NCBI GenBank assembly: GCA_021651055.1 | Contig: JAJHOH010000001.1 | Location: forward strand, 3,286,001 to 3,350,000 | Origin: Candidatus Manganitrophus morganii | GTDB taxonomy: Bacteria > Nitrospirota > Nitrospiria > SBBL01 > Manganitrophaceae | Direction: 5' to 3' | DNA: 64,000 nt | Part shown: positions 36,761-44,379 of the stretch, one piece after another | How positions within the stretch are numbered: the stretch's first letter is position 1 | Layout of the letters: each line of letters starts with the position of its first letter | Translations under genes and position numbers: made by a program | Notes under the pieces: generated by a model | What the model was told of the DNA's origin: nothing | The model's input: the letters and a program-made list of their open reading frames with translations, nothing else | The model's database searches: none

Positions 36761-39163
36761 ATGACCTTCAAAAGTGTGATTCGAAAGCCGATTTTCGCAG
36801 TGTGGCTCCTTTTCCTGGTCCTCTTCTTGGTCCTGGAGGCTTCCTTCCTCTTCGCCCAAACTCCCGCGGCCGGCGGCGCGGTTGAATACCGCGATCCTTC
36901 CTGGATCAGCAGCCGTAATTTCATTTGGATCCTCTCTCAGGTGCACCTCCTCTTCGGAGGATTCGTCCTGGGGGTGCCGATTTTCGCGTGGCTGTGTGAG
37001 GTCATCGGCATGGTGTCGAAGGATCGCCGATACGATCACCTCGCCAAAGAGTTCACCATCCTGATCACCGCCTGTTTCGAGATGACCGCCACGTTGGGGA
37101 TCATCTTTCTTTTCGCCCTCCGGGTCCTCTATCCGAAGCTCTGGACTTTTCTCACGAGTGTTTTTCTCCCCAGTTTCTATTTTTATCTTTTTCTCTTTGT
37201 TCTGGAGGGGGCCGCGCTTTATATCTATGCCGCGAAATGGGACGCGATGCAGGGGAAGTATAAGACCCTTCACATGTTCGTCGGCCTGATCCTCAACATC
37301 GTCGGCTTTTTCGTCATGATCGTGCCGAGCGCCTGGGCTTCTTTCCAGGCCAGCCCGGTGGTTCTAAACGAAGGGATGGGCTGGATCGAGCGGGCTTGGG
37401 CCGCGGCGAACAACCCGACTTGGTGGCCGGTGAATATCCACAGGATCGTGGCGAATGTGGTCTTGGGCGGATTTGTCTGCGGCGCGTATGCAGGGGTTCG
37501 CTATCTCGGCGCCAAAACGAAGGAAGAGCGCGAGCACTACGACTGGATGGGATATGTCGGAAACTTCATCGGGATCTTCGGGCTTCTCCCGTTGCCGTTT
37601 GCCGGCTACTGGCTGATGCGGGAGGTATATGAGTATAACCAGCAGATGGGAATCACCCTCATGGGGGGAATTCTCTCCTGGCTCTTTATCCTCCAGGCCC
37701 TTCTGATCGGGGTGCTCTTTCTGGGGTCGAATTATTATCTCTGGCAGGGACTGATTACCCGGACGGAAGACGGGGTGAAATACAAGCCGTATATCGTCAT
37801 CATGCTGGTCACCATTCTCGCTTGTATGGGGGTCTGGATGACCCCGCATAGCTTGGTCGCCAGCATGGAAGAGGCCCGCGCGATGGGGGGGACCCATCAT
37901 CCGATCCTGGGGGTCTTCGGGGTCATGTCGGCCAAGCTGACGGTGGTCAACATTATCATCCTGACCAGCTTCATGAGCTTTCTTCTTTATTGGAGAGCGA
38001 ACCAGCAGATCACCGTCAAATGGGGAAAAGCGGCCCGCGTCTTTGAGGTGTTCCTCTTTTCCGTCGCGATTCTCGGCGTCATCCTGGCCGGCATCTACGG
38101 CTACTTTGTTCCGGCGATTTACCGCGTCAACGTTCTCTCCGTCGCCCAGGTGTTGGCGGTTCTCTTCGTCCTCGCGCTGGTGACGCCGATGACCGGCATG
38201 ATGCTCCGGGGGGCGAAGATGACCGGAAAAATGACCTGGGGAATCATGCGGCCCAGCTCTCAATATGCTTTGGTGATTAACGCGATCACCGTGGTCCTCA
38301 CGATGAGCTTGATGGGTTATGCCCGTTCCGCGTCGCGGGTCCATTGGCATGTCTATGGGGTGGTGGAAGATACCTCCGCCTATGCGTACACTCCTCCGTT
38401 GGGGACCGCCGCCTTTCTTTTTTCGGTCAACACCCTTCTCTTCTTCTCTCTGGTCGCCGCGATCTTCTGGGTGACCACCCGGACGATCCGCTACGACGGC
38501 TTCTGCACGCAATATTTCTTCGTTGCTCCTTTTGTCGAATGGCTGGTGAGCCTTCCTGAAAAGCTCAGCGCGCCGAAACCGGTCGGTGAAGCGCGGTCCC
38601 CTTATTTCCGGAAGGTCGTGGGGGTTGTCGTCGGATTTCTGGCGGCGTTTACCTGGGCCGGCTTTATGGTTCCACAGAGCGTCGGTCTTCCTCCGACAAA
38701 AGAGAAGCTGGACGTGGCAAAAATTTCAACCGAGAAAGATCTGACGAGAATCGGGCAGAACATGTTTTTTGGGAAAGGGCAATGCGCCCTCTGCCATACC
38801 CTCGGGTCGGAAGGAGGACGTTGTCCGACGCTCCAGAACGCGGGGGCCCGTCTGACGCGGGAGTTTATCTTCGAGACGCTGACGAAGCCGGACGCCTACG
38901 TGAAGCTCGACTTCGAGCAGGTGGAGCCTAAAAAGTTTCCGGCGCAGATGCCTGTGATCAATCGGCCGCCGATCGATCTGACCGATCAGGAGCTGCTGAC
39001 GGTGATCGCCTTCGTTCAAAGCCTCGGAGGAAAGGTTACCGTCGAACCGGCCGAGTTGATCGCCCTCGATCAGCCTGCCCCGGTGGCCGAGCCGGCGGAA
39101 GGGGAATCGCCCGCCCCGGAGCGGCTGGAAAGCCGGCGGGAAATTGGACACAAGGGATCTTAA
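36761..39163 (+). CDS. cytochrome bd-like oxidase catalytic subunit fused to a cytochrome c domain
   Basis: 800 residues. About 15 membrane helices (residues ~10-640) have a CydA-like layout: His62 in SQVHLLFGGFVLG, Glu107 in a helix-3 position, His171 and His227 in VNIHRIVANVVLGGF are candidate heme ligands or proton-path residues. The classical CydA Q-loop motif GRQPW is absent. After a TM near 620-640 a periplasmic cytochrome c domain carries C675-ALC-H679 and a distal Met in FPAQMPVINRP. There is no cydB downstream. Known bd oxidases take electrons from quinol; the fused heme c and the surrounding cytochromes suggest cytochrome c is a donor or exit here. Relatives are known to me from Nitrospira-type genomes. 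Oxygen reduction is inferred. Confidence 0.85.
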   Translation: MTFKSVIRKPIFAVWLLFLVLFLVLEASFLFAQTPAAGGAVEYRDPSWISSRNFIWILSQVHLLFGGFVLGVPIFAWLCEVIGMVSKDRRYDHLAKEFTILITACFEMTATLGIIFLFALRVLYPKLWTFLTSVFLPSFYFYLFLFVLEGAALYIYAAKWDAMQGKYKTLHMFVGLILNIVGFFVMIVPSAWASFQASPVVLNEGMGWIERAWAAANNPTWWPVNIHRIVANVVLGGFVCGAYAGVRYLGAKTKEEREHYDWMGYVGNFIGIFGLLPLPFAGYWLMREVYEYNQQMGITLMGGILSWLFILQALLIGVLFLGSNYYLWQGLITRTEDGVKYKPYIVIMLVTILACMGVWMTPHSLVASMEEARAMGGTHHPILGVFGVMSAKLTVVNIIILTSFMSFLLYWRANQQITVKWGKAARVFEVFLFSVAILGVILAGIYGYFVPAIYRVNVLSVAQVLAVLFVLALVTPMTGMMLRGAKMTGKMTWGIMRPSSQYALVINAITVVLTMSLMGYARSASRVHWHVYGVVEDTSAYAYTPPLGTAAFLFSVNTLLFFSLVAAIFWVTTRTIRYDGFCTQYFFVAPFVEWLVSLPEKLSAPKPVGEARSPYFRKVVGVVVGFLAAFTWAGFMVPQSVGLPPTKEKLDVAKISTEKDLTRIGQNMFFGKGQCALCHTLGSEGGRCPTLQNAGARLTREFIFETLTKPDAYVKLDFEQVEPKKFPAQMPVINRPPIDLTDQELLTVIAFVQSLGGKVTVEPAELIALDQPAPVAEPAEGESPAPERLESRREIGHKGS

Positions 39164-39175
39164 GAAGAAACTCAG

Positions 39176-39619
39176 TTGCAGATCAGGCGGGGATTCGGTC
39201 TTTGTTTTTTAGCCTTGGCGTTGGCGGCAGGTTGCGGTTCCAAGGCCGACGAGAAACTTGAGTTCGGCACCGTTTTAAGCGATCGGGATCTGGTTGAGAT
39301 CGGACAGAAAGTTTTTTTTGGGAAAGGGCAATGCGCCCTCTGTCACACCCTCGGAGGAGATGGCCGGGGGAAGTGTCCCGATTTAGAGGGAGCGGGGGAG
39401 CGTCTCACGCGGGAGTTTATCTACGAGACGCTGACGGAGCCGGATAAATATATCCGGCTCGATTTCGATCCCGCAGAGCCGAAAAAATATCCGGCGCGGA
39501 TGCCGGCGGTCAATCAGCCGCCGATCGGTTTAACGGAGCCGGAGTTGTTGACGGTGGTTGCCTTCGTTCAGAGCCGGGGGGGAAAGATCACGGTCAGCCC
39601 GGTGGAACTGAAAAGATAG
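39176..39619 (+). CDS. lipoprotein monoheme cytochrome c, duplicate of the oxidase C-terminal domain
   Basis: 147 residues from a TTG start at 39176. A lipobox LAAGC places the acylated Cys at residue 20, so the protein is membrane-tethered on the periplasmic side. One heme site C53-ALC-H57 and a Met in YPARMPAVNQPP. The whole mature domain parallels the C-terminal domain of the preceding oxidase protein, including identical DNA over 29 bp at the heme site. It starts 12 bp after that gene. Probably a partner or alternate electron donor to the same site. Confidence 0.9.
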   Translation: MQIRRGFGLCFLALALAAGCGSKADEKLEFGTVLSDRDLVEIGQKVFFGKGQCALCHTLGGDGRGKCPDLEGAGERLTREFIYETLTEPDKYIRLDFDPAEPKKYPARMPAVNQPPIGLTEPELLTVVAFVQSRGGKITVSPVELKR

Positions 39620-39659
39620 GATAAAAAAGCTGACTCGGTCAGCAGGTGAGGTCGCTGCG

Positions 39660-40403
39660 ATGGAAAAAATAAAAAAGAAGGGGATGCCTCCCGGGCTCAG
39701 AGTGGCCCTCTCCTTGGCTCTATTTTATCTCTTCTTGCGATTTATCGTTCAACCTCCCCTCCCGTTTAGCGTCATTTTTATGTATATGGCGATGGCCTTG
39801 GCGGGGGCGATTATGTACCTTACCCTCTTTTTCGATATCAAAGAGGTGATCGTCAACCCGATTTATACCTTTTTGGGGGGGGGTGTGGAGGGGGGGGTGG
39901 CCAAGGGGGGGCGATATGCGCTCCTGGTCGCCATGCCGCTGGTTGTCTGGTTCGGCTCGTATCAGAAGTTCAACAAAGAGATTCAGCCGCCGCTCGATCC
40001 GCGCGTGATTCATCCGGCTCCTCCGGTGGAGTTTACCGGTTTGTATAATCCCTTCAACGTCGAAGACAAAGAAACGCTCCGGAAAAGCGTCGCGGATGGG
40101 AAAGAGATTTATTATAAAAACTGCATCTTCTGCCATGGCGACTTGCTCGACGGCGACGGAATTTATGCGCATGGATTCAACCCCAGGCCGGCCAATTTCC
40201 AGGACCCCGGGGTTCTTCCGATGCTTCAAGAGTCGTTTCTTTTTTGGAGAATCAGCACCGGAGGGATCAGTCTTCCGCAGGAATCGACCCCCTGGAGCTC
40301 GGCGATGCCGAAATGGGAAGACATGCTGACCGATGAGGAGCGGTGGAAGGTAATCCTTTTCCTCTCTGATTACACCGGATTTGTGCCGAGAAGCTGGGAG
40401 TAG
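39660..40403 (+). CDS. membrane-anchored monoheme cytochrome c
   Basis: 247 residues. Three hydrophobic segments occur in the first ~100 residues (about 13-30, 34-57, 86-99), then a periplasmic cytochrome c domain with C155-IFC-H159 and a distal Met in SAMPKWEDML. The gene contains three long G tracts (G9 at 39875, G8 at 39890, G7 at 39905) that encode GGG, GG and GG-type residues between helices 2 and 3. The multi-helix anchor is unusual for a monoheme cytochrome and suggests it is an integral subunit of the oxidase complex. Confidence 0.88.
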   Translation: MEKIKKKGMPPGLRVALSLALFYLFLRFIVQPPLPFSVIFMYMAMALAGAIMYLTLFFDIKEVIVNPIYTFLGGGVEGGVAKGGRYALLVAMPLVVWFGSYQKFNKEIQPPLDPRVIHPAPPVEFTGLYNPFNVEDKETLRKSVADGKEIYYKNCIFCHGDLLDGDGIYAHGFNPRPANFQDPGVLPMLQESFLFWRISTGGISLPQESTPWSSAMPKWEDMLTDEERWKVILFLSDYTGFVPRSWE

Positions 40404-40425
40404 ATCGGTCTTGATGAGGAATCCA

Positions 40426-42003
40426 ATGTTAAGAAGAGCGATCGGACGATACGGACTGACTCTGACTTTTATTTTCGGGGCCGCTGTTTTTCCCGTCTGG
40501 GCCGACGAGGGGGCCGCTCCCGAAGCGAAAAAGGCGGGCGACAAAGACAAAGGTGTCGTCAGCGTGGAGCTTGGAAAGGAAGTCTACATCAAGCGGTGTC
40601 TCGGCTGCCACGGCGCGGAAGGGGCCGGAGACGGCCCGGCTGCATTGCGGTTCAAGCCGGTGCCGAGAGACTTCACGAAGGGTCTTTTCAAGTATAAATC
40701 GACCCCTCACGGGAGCGTCCCGACCGATGAAGACCTGATCAAAGTGGTGACCAACGGTCTTCCAGGGACCGGAATGCCGGCCTGGAAAAGCATCATGAAA
40801 GAGAATCAAATCCGCTCGGTCGTCCAGTATATCAAAACCTTCGCGCCGCAGTTCAAGGACGCGGCTCCCAAGCCGATCACGATCGGCCCCGAAGTCAAAT
40901 CTTCGCCGGAGAGCATCGAGAAAGGGAAGGCGCTCTTCAAAGAGCTCGCTTGCTTCATGTGCCATGGCGAGGAGGGGCGGGGAAATGGACCCCTTGCCCC
41001 GTCGCTGAAGGACAACTTGGGGCGTCACGTTCAGCCGCGAAATCTGACGAAGGGCTGGATCTTCCGTGGAGGGGGGGCACGGGAGAATATCTATATGCGG
41101 GTCAACACCGGTCTGATGGGAACGCCGATGCCCTCTTTTGCCGACAAACTCGACAATGAAAAGAGCTGGCATATCGCCAATTACGTCAATTCGCTTTCCC
41201 AGTATCCGGGGGTGCCCGATTGGAACGTCGCCGTGATGGCGAAACCGATCGAAGGGGATGTTGCCGACGATCCGGACGATCCCCGTTGGAACGACCTGGA
41301 GCGGCACAGTTTCCCGCTCGTCGGCCAGGTCACAATCGATCCGAGGATGTTTACCCCGACCGTCGATATGGTCACGGTGAAGGCGATGTACAACGAGAAG
41401 GATATCGCCCTTCTTGTCATCTGGGATGATCCGACGAAGAGTGTCGCGACCCCCGCCGCGGGAGAAACGGTTCCGGAAGTCTTCGACGACGCCATCGCCG
41501 TTCAGTTCCCGACGAAATTGTTGCCGGGGACCCAAAAACCGTATTTCATTATGGGAGATATCAACAACTCCGTCTACGTTGCGCGCTGGAATGGAAGAAC
41601 CAATGCCGTCGACGAATTCAATGCGAACGGGACAGAGGTCCGGGTCGGGCTTCGGATCACGCCGCAGGCGGAGGTCAATTGGCAATTTAAGGGAAAGGGG
41701 ACGTATAAGCAGGGCCAATACAAGGCCGTGTTCAAGCGACCCCTCGTCACCGAAGATAAAGAAACCGACTTGCAGATCCAGCCGGGCATTTTTTACCCGA
41801 TCGCATTTACCGCCTGGGACGGCTCGAATGGAGAGCGGGACGCGATGCGATCGTTATCGGCCTGGTATTCCCTTTATCTTGAAGTCCCCGCGTCGAATGA
41901 CCGCTTCATCTATCCGACCCTCTTTCTCTTGGTCGTTGTCGGTGTGGAGTGGTGGATCGCCCGGAGTTACCGGAACGGGAATGGAAATGGGAAGCAGAAA
42001 TGA
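40426..42003 (+). CDS. diheme cytochrome c fused to ethylbenzene-dehydrogenase-gamma-like heme b domain
   Basis: 525 residues from ATG 40426 (GAGG upstream; in-frame ATGs at 40381 and 40414 overlap or crowd the previous gene). Signal peptide ends near VWA (26). Two cytochrome c domains have C58-LGC-H62 and C176-FMC-H180 with Mets in GTGMPAW and GTPMPSF. From about 290 a beta-sandwich domain (VTVKAMYNEKDIALLVIWDD, FDDAIAVQFP, YFIMGDINNSVYVARWNG) resembles the heme b-binding gamma subunit of type II DMSO-reductase enzymes (ethylbenzene dehydrogenase, NXR gamma). A C-terminal helix (about 499-516) anchors it. Likely an electron entry point on the periplasmic face. Confidence 0.88.
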   Translation: MLRRAIGRYGLTLTFIFGAAVFPVWADEGAAPEAKKAGDKDKGVVSVELGKEVYIKRCLGCHGAEGAGDGPAALRFKPVPRDFTKGLFKYKSTPHGSVPTDEDLIKVVTNGLPGTGMPAWKSIMKENQIRSVVQYIKTFAPQFKDAAPKPITIGPEVKSSPESIEKGKALFKELACFMCHGEEGRGNGPLAPSLKDNLGRHVQPRNLTKGWIFRGGGARENIYMRVNTGLMGTPMPSFADKLDNEKSWHIANYVNSLSQYPGVPDWNVAVMAKPIEGDVADDPDDPRWNDLERHSFPLVGQVTIDPRMFTPTVDMVTVKAMYNEKDIALLVIWDDPTKSVATPAAGETVPEVFDDAIAVQFPTKLLPGTQKPYFIMGDINNSVYVARWNGRTNAVDEFNANGTEVRVGLRITPQAEVNWQFKGKGTYKQGQYKAVFKRPLVTEDKETDLQIQPGIFYPIAFTAWDGSNGERDAMRSLSAWYSLYLEVPASNDRFIYPTLFLLVVVGVEWWIARSYRNGNGNGKQK

Positions 42004-42034
42004 TCTTTCTCTCTGTTGGAAAGGAATCTAGGTA

Positions 42035-42850
42035 ATGAAGAAGCTGCAATTTGTGCTGATTCCGGCCATCATTCTGGTTATCGGAGGACTTGCGTTTTCA
42101 TTCTTGTTCGAAGATAAACATGTCGCCAAGGGAAGGAAGGTTTTCAGCCGATATTGCACCCCTTGTCATGGAGAGGGCGGACAGGGAGATGGATATAACG
42201 CTAAAAATCTCGACCCGCATGCGCGCGACCTGACCGACGGGGCCGAAGAGTACATGGCAAAGCTGACGAATGAAGAAATTTACGAAGTGATAGAACTGGG
42301 AGGCTACGGCGTCGATCTCTCCCCGGGGATGCCGACCTGGGGAAAGCATTTTTCAGAAGAAGAGATTTGGTCCGTCGTCGCCTACATCCGGACCCTTCAT
42401 TCCTACGACGGCCCGCCTGTCATCTTTGATAAGGAGAAGCCGTACCAAACGGCCAAGCCTCGGACACCCCCGGTCCAGGAGGCGGAGTTTATTTCCCTTT
42501 TCGAAGAGAAGGTTGCCGATGACGACGGGCGTCAAGGAATGATCGATCAGGGGAAAGAGGTCTTTGCCGATCGCGGATGTGTCGCCTGTCATCAGATCGA
42601 CGGGAAGGGGGGGGAACTCGGTCCCGATTTAAGCCGTGTCGGTTTTATGTTGCAGCCCCAATTTATTTATCGATGGGTCCGGAATCCGCTGTCGTTCAAG
42701 CCGCATACCCGGATGCCGAATCTGGATCTATCGGATGAAGAGGCCTTGGCCGTGACCATTTATTTGAGCACGTTGAAAGGATCGTCGGACGACGTTCAAA
42801 AAGCGGAGCCGCATCGATCGGGCGGCGATCCCTCGCAGCAACGGTCCTGA
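42035..42850 (+). CDS. membrane-anchored diheme cytochrome c
   Basis: 271 residues. An N-terminal uncleaved helix (about 5-25) is followed by two cytochrome c domains with C41-TPC-H45 and C182-VAC-H186. Distal Mets are in SPGMPTWGK (99) and TRMPNLDLSD. Both domains are visibly homologous to domains 1 and 3 of the tetraheme cytochrome that opens the operon (shared patterns LTxxEIYEVI and GPDLS). Last gene of block 1; the next block has its own promoter. Confidence 0.92.
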   Translation: MKKLQFVLIPAIILVIGGLAFSFLFEDKHVAKGRKVFSRYCTPCHGEGGQGDGYNAKNLDPHARDLTDGAEEYMAKLTNEEIYEVIELGGYGVDLSPGMPTWGKHFSEEEIWSVVAYIRTLHSYDGPPVIFDKEKPYQTAKPRTPPVQEAEFISLFEEKVADDDGRQGMIDQGKEVFADRGCVACHQIDGKGGELGPDLSRVGFMLQPQFIYRWVRNPLSFKPHTRMPNLDLSDEEALAVTIYLSTLKGSSDDVQKAEPHRSGGDPSQQRS

Positions 42851-43189
42851 CGGCGAACAGAGGTGAAACGGTTTCTCCCCGCCGCGGCGGCGGCTCAGGA
42901 GTCCTGAGTTCTACACAGTGAAGAGCCGTCCTTAAAAAAGTCTCCCCGGACTCGGGAGGCGATCGCGGCGGGAGAAAATTTACATCGCGCTCCCCTTTGA
43001 CCCACGGGGGGAAGCGCAGACCTGGAAAAGAATGCTTTACCGGGTCCTCGATGGAGGTCAATAAAGAGGTCCATTTGGATGAGAAGGGAAGAGAGCGCGT
43101 CTGGATGATTGACATATTTATTTCGCTGATTTATGATACGGCGACTTAGCTCCCCCGAAGCGTCTCTTCGGGGAAATTATCCTGACGGA
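42851..43189. other. intergenic region between the oxidase block and complex III
   Basis: 339 bp without a supported gene. It holds small palindromes near 42880-42910 (a CCGCCG/CGGCGG motif and CTCAGGA-G-TCCTGAG), none followed by a T run, and the strong promoter at 43109-43137. Confidence 0.6.
43109..43137 (+). promoter_or_regulatory. strong sigma70-like promoter of the complex III operon
   Basis: TTGACA (43109-43114), 17-bp spacer, TATGAT (43132-43137). Predicted start near 43144. An ATG at 43133 falls inside the -10 box, which rules it out as the start of the next gene. Confidence 0.72.
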
Positions 43190-43675
43190 ATGCAATTGGC
43201 GATCTTCCTTATTTTCATTCTTTCCCTCGTAACGATTACGCCCAAGCCTGCGTTTGCAACGCACGAAGTCGACCATCGATATATTGTCTCCGGTTACGTT
43301 CGGGACGCGGAAGGAAACGCCCTGAAGGGCGTCGATGTGCTCTTAGAGCATAAAAGCGGGCAGAAGTTTAAGGTTAAGACAAACGGCCTCGGTTATTACG
43401 AAACCCTCTTTCACCTCCACGACGAAGATCTCGGAGATGAGATCACCGTCACGGCGGGAACCGAGGTCAAGAAGGTCGCCGTCGCGTTCAAAGCGGGCGA
43501 CAAGGTGACGCACCGGGGGGGGAACGTCGACTTCGGGGCGCCCGGGAAGTCTTCCCCTTTTGACTGGATTTATTGGACGGGCGGGTTCGGTCTTCTGGCG
43601 GCGGTTCTTTATTTCGGTCTCTTTCGGAAAAAGAAGAAAAAAGAGGCCCCGCGCAAAAGCAAGAAAAAGAAGTGA
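43190..43675 (+). CDS. exported, membrane-anchored carboxypeptidase-regulatory-like (beta-sandwich) protein
   Basis: 161 residues from ATG 43190. A signal peptide ends near AFA (~24). A beta-sandwich of the CarboxypepD_reg type follows: YIVSGYVRDAEGNALKGVDV, then KTNGLGYYETLFHLHDEDLGDEITVTAG. A membrane helix lies at about 131-149, and the C-terminus is a very basic Lys-rich tail. There is no heme site. It is first in the complex III transcript, so it may be an accessory or assembly subunit exposed to the periplasm. The start is fixed by the promoter, though the ribosome site is weak. Confidence 0.78.
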   Translation: MQLAIFLIFILSLVTITPKPAFATHEVDHRYIVSGYVRDAEGNALKGVDVLLEHKSGQKFKVKTNGLGYYETLFHLHDEDLGDEITVTAGTEVKKVAVAFKAGDKVTHRGGNVDFGAPGKSSPFDWIYWTGGFGLLAAVLYFGLFRKKKKKEAPRKSKKKK

Positions 43676-43710
43676 GGTCTTCCGTTTAGATTCACATTGA
43701 AGAAACACAC

Positions 43711-43728
43711 CACCGCTTCAAAGCGGTG
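43711..43728 (+). other. hairpin immediately upstream of the Rieske ribosome site
   Basis: CACCGCTT-CA-AAGCGGTG forms an 8-bp stem one base from GGAGGAGG. It could influence translation or mRNA processing of the complex III transcript. Confidence 0.45.
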
Positions 43729-43743
43729 CGGAGGAGGTTCCAT

Positions 43744-44322
43744 ATGAATCCCGGTGGCAAGAAAGAAAGTCCGCAGAATCCGCAACAGCAGCAGACGGAT
43801 GTGACCCGGAGGCGGTTTTTCACCCTCATGGGCCTGGGGATCGGCTGGGGCGGGTTTGCCGCTGCGCTCGGAGGAAGCGGCGTCGGCGCCCTTCGGTACA
43901 TGTTTCCAAACGTCCTTTATGAGCCCCCCACGGTTTTCAAAATCGGAAAGCCGGAAGATTACGGAATCGGCGTCGACAACAAGCTGAAGAAAGAGCGCCA
44001 GATCTGGGTGGTCCGGAACGAGCGGGGAATGTACGTCATGGTGGCGATTTGCCGTCATCTCGGATGCACCCCCAACTGGTTCGACGACCAAAAAAAGTTC
44101 CGATGTCCTTGCCATGGAAGTATTTATGACGTGGCGGGGAATGTGGTCGGCGGTCCGGCCCCCCGCACCCTCTGGCGGGCGGCGATATCACTCGATCCGG
44201 TCGACGGCCAGATCGTCGTCAATTTTACGCAACGCCAGGATCCCGATCCAAAAGGGACCGAGGAAGGATTGATGGTCGATCAGAAGAGCCGGGAAGTTCC
44301 CCCGTTTTTCTTAGAGGTGTAG
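43744..44322 (+). CDS. Rieske 2Fe-2S protein of complex III
   Basis: 192 residues. A twin-arginine motif TRRRFFTLMGLG (about 21-32) and one helix form the uncleaved Tat anchor. The Rieske cluster motifs are C103-R-H105-LGC108 and C121-P-C123-H124-GS, with C108/C123 as the usual disulfide pair. Start ATG 43744 is chosen for its GGAGGAGG; an earlier in-frame ATG at 43726 overlaps that site. It transfers electrons from quinol at the cytochrome b site to the c-type cytochrome encoded downstream. Confidence 0.95.
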   Translation: MNPGGKKESPQNPQQQQTDVTRRRFFTLMGLGIGWGGFAAALGGSGVGALRYMFPNVLYEPPTVFKIGKPEDYGIGVDNKLKKERQIWVVRNERGMYVMVAICRHLGCTPNWFDDQKKFRCPCHGSIYDVAGNVVGGPAPRTLWRAAISLDPVDGQIVVNFTQRQDPDPKGTEEGLMVDQKSREVPPFFLEV

Positions 44323-44330
44323 CGGAAGTC

Positions 44331-44355
44331 TGACCTGTCCGACAGGTCGGACAAG
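44331..44355 (+). other. small overlapping palindromes between Rieske and cytochrome b genes
   Basis: GACCTGTC-C-GACAGGTC and the overlapping GTCCGA-CAGG-TCGGAC can form alternative hairpins in the 57-nt gap. No T run follows, so this is not a terminator. Confidence 0.45.
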
Positions 44356-44379
44356 AGTAGAGAAGGAGAGCCATTCGGA

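Noticed and set aside
36761..39163. Annotation as ordinary CydA
   Set aside because: No cydB, no recognisable Q-loop motif and a fused cytochrome c make a standard quinol bd oxidase unlikely.
43133..43189. Upstream ATG as start of the carboxypeptidase-regulatory-like protein
   Set aside because: The ATG lies inside the -10 box of a near-consensus promoter, and the added residues precede a normal signal peptide.
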